From Acetobacteraceae bacterium (lineage in GTDB: Bacteria; Pseudomonadota; Alphaproteobacteria; Acetobacterales; Acetobacteraceae): a DNA stretch of 6,208 nucleotides. A program made the position numbers and the translations under genes. The DNA is taken from positions 1 to 6,208 of the forward strand of contig JASHVB010000601.1 in NCBI GenBank assembly GCA_030039695.1, read 5' to 3'. Below are positions 1 through 5,162 of this stretch, in pieces (the stretch's first letter is position 1; the number at the start of each line of letters is the position of its first letter). The notes beneath the pieces were generated by a model, which was not told where the DNA came from, did not search any database, and saw only the letters and a list, made by a program, of their open reading frames with translations.

Positions 1-1168
1 CGGCATCATGGGCAGCGGCGCGAGCGTCGGCGGCCTCGGGGGCGGCATCAGCGGCGCGCCGGCTGCGACCGCCACGATCCCGCCTGGGGCCGGCGGCGCC
101 GTACCGCCGTCCGGCCAGGCCGGAGGTTCCGCCACCAACCCGCTGCTCGGTCCGCTGGAGCCGACTGCGACCCATGCCAATACCGACACGATGCGGATCA
201 TCCCGGACCAGCAGAACAACGCCATCCTCATCTACGGCACGCAACGCGAGGTGGATACGGTCGAGGCGATGCTGCGCAAGCTCGACATTCTGCCTTTGCA
301 GGTCCGTATCGATGCCGTAATCGCGGAGGTGGAGCTCAACGACAACCTGCAATACGGCACGCAGTTCTTTTTCCGTGCCGGCGGTCTCAACGGCATCCTG
401 AACAACGCGTCGCAGACCTCCCTGCAGACACCCGCACAGGCGCAGTTAAATCTGAACTTCCCTGGGTTCTTCCTCGGCGGTCATGGTCTTGGCGGCGCGC
501 CATTCGCGATCAACGCGCTGCAGGCGGTGACCAAGGTACGCGTGCTGTCGTCACCGGAGCTGCTGGTGGTGGATGGCCAGCCCGCACGGCTGCAGGTGGG
601 CGATGTGGTGCCCTATCTGAGCCAGACCTCGCAAAGCACGATTACAGCCAATGCGCCTGTGATCAGCTCGATCAATTACCAGCAGACCGGCATCGTGACG
701 GAAGTGACACCACACGTGAACAGCAGCGGACTGGTGACGCTGGATATCCTGCAGGATGTGAGCGACGTCGCGAGCACGATCACCACGCCGGGGATCAACT
801 CGCCGACCTTCGAGGATCGCAATGTCACGTCCCGCGTTGTGGTGCAGGACGGGCAGACCGTCGGGCTGGCGGGACTGATCAGCGACAACACAACCACCGG
901 CAATCAGGGCATTCCCTGGCTGAAGGACGTGCCGATCCTCGGTGCGCTGGCGGGCAACCAGAATAATACGCGTCAGCGCACCGAGCTGCTGGTGCTGCTT
1001 ACACCCCATGTCGTGCACGACCAGCGTGACGCGCGCGAACTGACGGAAGATATGCGTGATCAGCTCATCAATGCGGCCGCGGTACCCGACGAACTGAACG
1101 CGCTGCAGCCATCAGGTTCGTCCGATCCCGGCACGCGAATCCGCCAGCAATTGAACTTACAGCAATGA
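1..1168 (+). CDS. gspD: Type II secretion outer-membrane secretin GspD, C-terminal part (5' truncated by window edge)
   Basis: GspD forms the multimeric outer-membrane channel through which folded periplasmic proteins leave the cell. The reading frame is open from base 2 and ends at TGA 1166-1168, so about 388 residues are present, against the family's usual 600-750; the N0-N2 domains lie to the left. Visible in order: a Gly/Ala/Pro-rich loop (about nt 8-150); the end of an N3-type domain (RIIPDQQNNAILIYGT, then a helix ending in LDILPLQV); and the secretin core with VLSSPELLVVDGQPARLQVG, VPYL, a TGIVTEVTPHV strand and VGLAGLISD. The core closes with WLKDVPILGAL (about 917-950) and TELLVLLTPHVV (about 980-1015). 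A polar tail of about 50 residues follows and could contact a pilotin or the outer membrane (inference). PilQ or a type III secretin is less likely because gspG, gspI, gspJ and gspK are adjacent. There is no terminator before the convergent gspG. Confidence 0.96.
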   Translation, partial: GIMGSGASVGGLGGGISGAPAATATIPPGAGGAVPPSGQAGGSATNPLLGPLEPTATHANTDTMRIIPDQQNNAILIYGTQREVDTVEAMLRKLDILPLQVRIDAVIAEVELNDNLQYGTQFFFRAGGLNGILNNASQTSLQTPAQAQLNLNFPGFFLGGHGLGGAPFAINALQAVTKVRVLSSPELLVVDGQPARLQVGDVVPYLSQTSQSTITANAPVISSINYQQTGIVTEVTPHVNSSGLVTLDILQDVSDVASTITTPGINSPTFEDRNVTSRVVVQDGQTVGLAGLISDNTTTGNQGIPWLKDVPILGALAGNQNNTRQRTELLVLLTPHVVHDQRDARELTEDMRDQLINAAAVPDELNALQPSGSSDPGTRIRQQLNLQQ

Positions 1169-1636
1169 TCACTGGTTGCAGATCGGGTTGTCCGCGCCTT
1201 GGCCAGGAGGACCGGCCGAACAAAGGTCGTAATCGTGCCCCGCACGGGTGGATGGATTACGGTACTGGTACGGGTGGTTCCACGGATCGAGCGGTACATG
1301 ATCGCCCTTCAGATAGGGGCCGTGCCAGTCGCTCACGTCCTCCGGTTGCTGGATCAGTGCGTCCAAGCCCTGCTCCGTGCTGGGGTAATCGCCGACGTCG
1401 AGCTTGTAGAGATCGAGTACGGAGTCCAGCCGCTCGATCGAATCGCGCGCGACCGACGCGCGCGCACGGCCGAGCTGCTGCAGCACTGCGGGCGCAACCA
1501 GGCCGATCAGCAGTCCTAGAATGACAATGACGACCAGCAGCTCCAGCAACGTGAAGCCGCGTTCCGTTTCGCGGGAATCTTCCGAATGAGTATTCCGCTG
1601 CTCGCATGCATGGCCACCGCCGCGGCGTTCTATCAC
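1169..1636 (-). CDS. gspG: Type II secretion major pseudopilin GspG
   Basis: GspG is the major subunit of the periplasmic pseudopilus, inserted in the inner membrane and cleaved by the prepilin peptidase GspO. The cleavage motif ERG|FTLLELLVVIVILGLLIG is present with Glu5, followed by the family signatures DYPSTEQGLDALIQ, WHGPYLKG and DPWNHPYQYRNPS. The mature protein is 128 residues, normal for GspG. The start is uncertain: no ATG lies close upstream in frame. The nearest usable codon is GTG 1636-1634, giving 155 aa with a long 27-residue leader and only weak Shine-Dalgarno potential. The next ATG would give a leader near 60 residues. The C-terminus reads DLCSAGPPGQGADNPICNQ; it lacks the usual Asp-rich calcium-binding ending and has Cys at mature positions 112 and 126. 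The gene opposes gspD (adjacent stops) and diverges from the transglycosylase, which it overlaps by about 51 bp with this start. The family call is firm, the start is not. Confidence 0.93.
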   Translation of the reverse strand: MIERRGGGHACEQRNTHSEDSRETERGFTLLELLVVIVILGLLIGLVAPAVLQQLGRARASVARDSIERLDSVLDLYKLDVGDYPSTEQGLDALIQQPEDVSDWHGPYLKGDHVPLDPWNHPYQYRNPSTRAGHDYDLCSAGPPGQGADNPICNQ

Positions 1637-2032
1637 CTGCCGCCACGCGTGTTGCCATCGATCCAGGCGGTGGAAGGTGGTTATATCGGCGCGGTTCATG
1701 CGGACAGCGACGGATCGCAGGACCTTGGCATCATGCAGGTCAACACGCGCTGGCTCGCCGACATCGCACAGGTCGCGCGCATGAGCGAAGGCGACGTCCG
1801 CCAGCGACTGATCTATGATGGCTGCTTCAACATTGCCGCGGCTGCGGCGATCATGCGCGCCTACCTGAACGAGGCGCGTGGCGACCTGATGCTGGCCGTC
1901 GGTTACTACCATTCGCATACTCCAGCTCTCAACCTGCAATACCAGTCCAAGGTGCTGGCATCCGCAGCCCGATTGTTCGGCAGCGGCGATCGTACCCTGC
2001 CTCACGCGACACATGCAGACGCAAATAATTGA
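1586..2032 (+). CDS. Small lytic transglycosylase, SLT domain (VirB1/TrbN-like)
   Basis: This 148-aa protein is predicted to cut the glycan strands of peptidoglycan non-hydrolytically, as enzymes of this fold do in the assembly of secretion systems and pili. Almost the whole chain is the SLT domain. Visible are the catalytic-glutamate segment LPSIQAVEGG (Glu30); the GIMQVNTRWL motif (residues 48-57); GCFNIAAAAAIMRAYL (79-94), matching the family's Asn-containing helix; and AVGYYHSHTP (104-113), matching the family's A-x-x-Y-H substrate-groove motif. Cys8 and Cys80 could form a disulfide, as in VirB1-like proteins. ATG 1586 is preceded by GCGGGAA (1571-1577, spacing 8). The N-terminus MSIPLLACMATAAAF is a poor signal peptide with no basic residues, so export is unclear. 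The start falls inside the gspG leader region on the other strand. Location within the gsp locus suggests a role in T2SS assembly, but this is inference only. Confidence 0.85.
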   Translation: MSIPLLACMATAAAFYHLPPRVLPSIQAVEGGYIGAVHADSDGSQDLGIMQVNTRWLADIAQVARMSEGDVRQRLIYDGCFNIAAAAAIMRAYLNEARGDLMLAVGYYHSHTPALNLQYQSKVLASAARLFGSGDRTLPHATHADANN

Positions 2033-2964
2033 CGCGCCATTGCATGAATGCCACGCGCGCGTCGGAATATTGCACACCGGTTCGTGTCAGTCATTGGACG
2101 ATCAACTGCCCGTCATGGCCCGGTCAAGCGCTACAATCACAATCCGCCCGCATGCGCAACAAGAGATCGGTGGTACAGCACAATGCGGGCAAGCAGAGCA
2201 AGGCTTCGCGGCCATGCGCCCGAGTCGGTTCGAGCTCATGCCGGGCGTAGCCCATGACGCTTACGGCGCCAGTCCGCCGCACCGACGCCATCAGAACCTG
2301 CAGCCATCCGATTGCTCGGCGTGCAACGTCACCGCCGGCAAACATAGCGGAGGTCTGCAAGATCTTCATTCGCGGGTCGAAGTGACAGACGGCGCCCGCG
2401 GCAATGGCCAGCACGAGCCGGCCGGATTCACCGGTGCGAGTACCGACGAAGGTGCGTCGTCATTGGGCTGCTCCAACAGGCAGCAAGGCCACGCGCCATA
2501 TGTCAAGCGCGGCGCCGACCACCATTCGACCATCGACAACGGCGATCAGCCAGGCATGGGCCGCAGCACGGGTCTCTATTACAGCCTCGGCTGCTTTGGC
2601 GATGCACTCCGGCACGGCGACAGCCGCAGCAATCCGGCCACGCCACTCAGCGACCGGATCGACCATCGGGCTACGACGCCGGCCACCCGCAGTTGGCGCG
2701 CCCAGGACCGCTGCTCCGACGGCTCGTACAGCGCGTTGCCCGGCGCCGGCGATCCCCGCGTTGCCCCGATTGTCAGCTGCCTGAAGCCTCTTCCCACCGC
2801 GGTAGAGCCGAGCTGCGGTCCGAGGTACCTGCCACATCCCGTGACAATGGCCGCCAAACTCTATGTTCCGACCAACAGCCCGGCGATCGGCGACTTTCTG
2901 GATATCGCCCAATTCGGTTACGGAAGCGGAGGTGACAGCGGTCAGAACTGATATGGGATTGCCT
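2033..2964. other. 932-bp stretch with no recognisable gene, possibly a decayed gene
   Basis: No known protein family, RNA gene or pseudopilin start (GF-T/S-L-x-E) was recognised on either strand. On the plus strand one frame is open right through to TGA 2949-2951; from ATG 2115 it would give 278 aa. Its product is rich in His, Ser, Arg, Gln, Gly and Pro, with scattered Cys and no hydrophobic segments, which looks like an antisense translation. The codon-aligned minus frame is open from upstream of 2900 down to TGA at 2126-2124 except for one in-frame TGA at 2462-2460. Its product is richer in Ala, Val, Leu and Gly (for example HAWLIAVVDGRMVVG). By hand count the codon-position GC bias is weaker than in gspJ or gspK. 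I read this as either a degenerate minus-strand gene or a poorly conserved plus-strand orphan. It occupies the place where gspH might be expected. Confidence 0.45.
2124..2900 (-). pseudogene. Possible decayed minus-strand coding region with one in-frame stop
   Basis: Candidate only. Downstream of the 2462-2460 TGA the frame continues through GTRTGESGRLVLAIAAG, HFDPRMKILQTSAMFAGG and ARRAIGWLQVLMASV to TGA 2126-2124. Upstream of it the same frame contains AAVAVPECIAKAAEAVIETR and AHAWLIAVVDGRMVVGAAL. The composition is more protein-like than the opposing plus frame. I could not place it in a family: a loose resemblance to acetyltransferase or DUF336-type sequences was not convincing. No start or ribosome-binding site is clear, and the 5' limit given (2900) is approximate. 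The alternative is that neither strand codes. Confidence 0.22.
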
Positions 2965-3056
2965 CCGTCATGGCCGGCTTTGTGCCGGCCATCCGCGCCT
3001 TTGTTGCGTACAAGCCGCCAAGGTGTGAATGGCGGGGGCAAGCCTCGCCGTCACGG
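2965..3056. repeat. 92-bp palindromic intergenic element made of two hairpins (REP-doublet-like)
   Basis: The left half contains a perfect 9-bp stem, ATGGCCGGC (2970-2978) with GCCGGCCAT (2984-2992), around a 5-nt loop. The right half contains GGCGGGG (3031-3037) with CCTCGCC (3043-3049), a 7-bp stem with one G-T wobble. The two halves are themselves inverted copies: CCGTCATGGC at 2965-2974 answers GCCGTCACGG at 3047-3056, and about 25 of 37 terminal positions match when the right end is reverse-complemented. This form, with ends like CGTCATGGCC and a GGCCATCC inner junction, resembles abundant intergenic repeats I associate with Rhizobiales and Acetobacteraceae genomes. It encodes no transposase. 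It could act as a transcription attenuator or mRNA-stabilising structure ahead of gspI. Confidence 0.75.
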
Positions 3057-3108
3057 TACGGATCTCGATTCGCACGCAGGACCAGCCATCAGCACCGCCG
3101 ATTTGCCA

Positions 3109-3579
3109 GTGCGGCCGCAGGAAGATGCGGGGAAGCGACACCACGAGCGCCTCGCCGCACATGGTTCTGCGGAGCATGGCTTCGTGCTGCTTGAAGTACT
3201 CGTGGCCTTTGTTATCGCCGCACTCGCATTGGTGGTACTGTACAACGCCGGCTTAACCGGCCTGCGTTCGACGGCAGCTGCCGCACATTATGAACAGGCT
3301 GTCGCGCGGGCCCGCTCGCGTCTGACCCTGGCAGAGCACGCCAGCCCGCTGATGGCCGGAAACTGGGACGGCGACGACGGCGGCGGTTATCTCTGGCATG
3401 TGCGTGTGACACCGATCGCGAGCACGACGGTGCGGCCGAACTCGGCGCTGACACTCACGGCATCGGCCAGTTTTCCACTGACCTTGTATGCGATCACCGT
3501 CTGGATCAGCTGGCAGGACGCCGACGCCACGCGCGTCGTGCGGCTGGACACCGAGCAGATCGGCCAGGGACTCCGATGA
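3109..3579 (+). CDS. gspI: Type II secretion minor pseudopilin GspI
   Basis: GspI is a minor pseudopilin that, with GspJ and GspK, forms the tip complex that starts pseudopilus assembly. The prepilin motif is EHG|FVLLEVLVAFVIAALAL with Glu5 and the LLEVLVA wording typical of GspI, followed by a helix with ARARSRLTLAEHASPLMAG. The mature chain is 132 residues, normal for GspI, and ends in beta-strand sequence (YAITVWISW). The start is uncertain: the frame is open far upstream (ATG 2863 or ATG 2953), but those starts would translate the palindromic element. GTG 3109 gives 156 aa with a 24-residue leader; TTG 3103 is equally possible. No good Shine-Dalgarno precedes either. TGA 3577-3579 overlaps the gspJ ATG by 4 nt, indicating coupled translation. 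GspH is the main alternative, but the LEVLVA motif, size and order before gspJ favour GspI. Confidence 0.9.
   Translation: MRPQEDAGKRHHERLAAHGSAEHGFVLLEVLVAFVIAALALVVLYNAGLTGLRSTAAAAHYEQAVARARSRLTLAEHASPLMAGNWDGDDGGGYLWHVRVTPIASTTVRPNSALTLTASASFPLTLYAITVWISWQDADATRVVRLDTEQIGQGLR
3566..3570 (+). promoter_or_regulatory. Ribosome-binding site for gspJ inside gspI
   Basis: AGGGA lies 5 nt before ATG 3576, within the last codons of gspI. Together with the ATGA overlap it fixes the gspJ start. Confidence 0.6.
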
Positions 3580-4154
3580 AAACCGCCGGTTTCACCCTGC
3601 TTGAATTGCTGGTTTCGCTGACCGTGCTGGGATTCCTCCTGGTCGGCCTGGCACAGGGCATGCACTTCGGCGTGCTGGCTTGGAGCACCGAGACCCGGCT
3701 GAGCGCGCGCAATGCGGACCTGGAGATCGTGGACACCACGCTTCGCAACGTCATCGAAGGCGCGGCTCCGGGCGACAACCTCGACCCCGCACCCTTCATC
3801 GGCAGCAGTGACCGGCTGGGCTGCATCACCGCCCTGCCGAATGTCGCAGGTGCGTCACTCCATCGGCGCATCCAGGCGATCCTGATGGTGGACGCGCATG
3901 ATCGGCTTGTGTTGCGTTGGCGCGACTTCATCCACGCGACACCGCTGAAACCGCTGCCGGAGCCGACAGACACCGCACTGCTGAACAATGTCGCGGGCCT
4001 GCAGATCTCATACTGGGCCCCCGGCGGTGGTTGGCTCGACACATGGCACGCATCGGACCTGCCGACGTTGGTGCGCGTGCATGTAGAGTTCGTCAGTGGC
4101 GATCCGCGCCATTGGCCGGACATCGTTGCGGCGACACGTCTTGACCGGCCATGA
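3576..4154 (+). CDS. gspJ: Type II secretion minor pseudopilin GspJ
   Basis: GspJ is a minor pseudopilin of the T2SS tip complex, anchored in the inner membrane before extraction into the pseudopilus. The 192-aa product has a very short leader, MKTAG, cleaved before FTLLELLVSLTVLGFLLVGL (Glu5 present). The first helix is followed by an amphipathic segment with RLSARNADLEIVDTTLRNVI, then a beta-rich globular domain with LQISYWAPGGGW (about residues 142-153), a strand position typical of GspJ, and LVRVHVEF near the C-terminus. The size is normal for the family. The start is secure: ATG 3576 overlaps the gspI stop as ATGA and has an AGGGA ribosome-binding site. The stop 4152-4154 overlaps the gspK ATG in the same way, so I-J-K are probably made in fixed ratio from one transcript. 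Confidence 0.93.
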   Translation: MKTAGFTLLELLVSLTVLGFLLVGLAQGMHFGVLAWSTETRLSARNADLEIVDTTLRNVIEGAAPGDNLDPAPFIGSSDRLGCITALPNVAGASLHRRIQAILMVDAHDRLVLRWRDFIHATPLKPLPEPTDTALLNNVAGLQISYWAPGGGWLDTWHASDLPTLVRVHVEFVSGDPRHWPDIVAATRLDRP

Positions 4155-4963
4155 CGCAAGCTATGTCACGCCAGAAAGGCTTCGCCCTGCTGATCGTCCT
4201 GTTCGCCCTGGCGATGCTCGCATTATTGGGCAGCACTGTCCTGGCGACGGCGCGGCAGGATGCGGAGGTTGCGCGTAATCTGCGTCAGGCCGCCGTCTTG
4301 CGCGCCGCGGCGCAGGGCGCGATGCAACAGGCGATCTTCCGTGTGCTTGATCAATCCACCCAGCATTGGGCGGCCGATAACATACCGCGGGCAATCCGGA
4401 TCGGCGAGGCGCTGGTGATCGTGCGCGTTGAGAACGAGAACGACAAGGTGAACCCCAGCATCGCCTCCGTGCCGCTGCTGCGCGCCCTGCTGCTTCAGGT
4501 GGGAGCCGACCCCGTCACTGCGGAGCGCGAGGCGGAGGCCATTGCGGCTTGGCCCCTCGGGGGTGGCGTGCCTGGGCTGCCGGGTGCAACAGCGGCGCTA
4601 TACCTCGCCGCAGGCCTGGCTTTCGCTCCGCCCGGGGGGCCGTTTGCCAACCTTGATGAGCTGAGTGCGGTGATGGGGATGACGCCGGCACTGCTGGCGC
4701 GGCTGCGTCCACATCTGACTGTCTTCACCGACAACGATCCGGACATGACCACGCGTGACCCGCTGGTGGCACGGGCGCTGGCCGCAATCGGCGATACGGC
4801 CGTCGGCGCGGGGCCTGGCGGCCCGCAGATCGTCTCGATCACTGTCGACGCTCATGGTGCGGGTGGTTCGCGATTCACGGCGCACGAGATCGTCAAGACG
4901 AATGCCAGGCCGGTCGGGCGACGGTATGACGTCCTGGACTACGAGCAATTGTGGACCGATTAA
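4151..4963 (+). CDS. gspK: Type II secretion minor pseudopilin GspK
   Basis: GspK caps the pseudopilus tip with a large globular domain sitting on the GspI/GspJ pair. The 270-aa product has a 10-residue leader ending in QKG before FALLIVLFALAMLALLGS. Position 5 is Ile rather than Glu, which is characteristic of GspK, the subunit thought to lie at the tip. After the helix (RQDAEVARNLRQAAVLRAAA) come the two SAM-like helical regions of the family. The first begins near residue 101 (NPSIASVPLLRALLLQVG, then EREAEAIAAW); the second is near residue 165 (FANLDELSAVMGMTPALLARL, ending LRPHLTVFTD). At 270 aa it is at the short end of the family (about 280-330). ATG 4151 is chosen because it forms an ATGA overlap with the gspJ stop; ATG 4163 in frame would leave only a 6-residue leader and is possible. 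No gspL or gspM follows directly. Confidence 0.93.
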   Translation: MTQAMSRQKGFALLIVLFALAMLALLGSTVLATARQDAEVARNLRQAAVLRAAAQGAMQQAIFRVLDQSTQHWAADNIPRAIRIGEALVIVRVENENDKVNPSIASVPLLRALLLQVGADPVTAEREAEAIAAWPLGGGVPGLPGATAALYLAAGLAFAPPGGPFANLDELSAVMGMTPALLARLRPHLTVFTDNDPDMTTRDPLVARALAAIGDTAVGAGPGGPQIVSITVDAHGAGGSRFTAHEIVKTNARPVGRRYDVLDYEQLWTD

Positions 4964-5162
4964 TTAGCCGTTAAAGCCGGGTCGCCAAGACAACACGGAA
5001 TTACTATCCCGGGTGTGGAGCTATCCCGCAGATCTACATGTAGTTGTCGGCGAATTGAATTGCTCTCGCCTTAAAAACCGTTCAAGCGAAACGGCAAATA
5101 ATAACGACGGCATGCGTTTCAGGGTTTGCTGACAGAGTACCAATCACTGGGAGGGGGAATCC
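4964..5162 (+). promoter_or_regulatory. Intergenic leader with short direct repeats and a palindrome
   Basis: This 199-bp gap is the least GC-rich part of the window and is likely to hold the promoter of the downstream exported protein, although I find no convincing -35/-10 pair. It contains a direct repeat of CTATCCCG at 5004-5011 and 5021-5028 (17 bp apart start to start), a perfect 10-bp palindrome CTACATGTAG at 5034-5043, and a 5-bp inverted repeat CCGTT/AACGG (5078-5082 and 5090-5094, 7-nt loop). The 17-bp spacing would place two regulator sites about 1.6 helical turns apart. No GC-rich hairpin followed by a T-run marks a terminator after gspK. Confidence 0.4.
5149..5157 (+). promoter_or_regulatory. 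Strong ribosome-binding site of the exported propeller gene
   Basis: GGGAGGGGG ends 5 nt before ATG 5163. It is the strongest Shine-Dalgarno seen in the window and fixes this start. It suggests high translation, in contrast to the weak sites of the gsp genes. Confidence 0.75.

Noticed and set aside
551..1018. 155-aa minus-strand frame inside gspD
   Set aside because: It lies wholly within conserved secretin motifs on the plus strand and has the His/Arg/Gln-rich composition of a shadow.
1637..2077. Extension of the GspG frame to a 302-aa protein
   Set aside because: The extra 147 residues are antisense to the transglycosylase catalytic domain, and a pseudopilin does not carry a leader of that size.
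2132..2137. TACAAT as a -10 promoter box
   Set aside because: No acceptable -35 box lies 16-18 bp upstream, and no clear gene follows.
2460..2900. Resemblance of AHAWLIAVVDGRMVVG to acetyltransferase or DUF336-type proteins
   Set aside because: The match is limited to a generic hydrophobic stretch. The expected downstream motifs are absent in all three minus frames I read.
2863..3102. Extension of the GspI frame to ATG 2863 or 2953 (238 aa)
   Set aside because: It would translate through the two-hairpin palindromic element and give an implausibly long leader before the cleavage site.
2968..3194. Small frames starting at the palindromic element, including one beginning MAGFVPAIRAF
   Set aside because: This is the usual spurious translation of such intergenic repeats and matches no protein.
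4964..5000. Rho-independent terminator after gspK
   Set aside because: There is no stable GC-rich stem followed by a run of T in this stretch.
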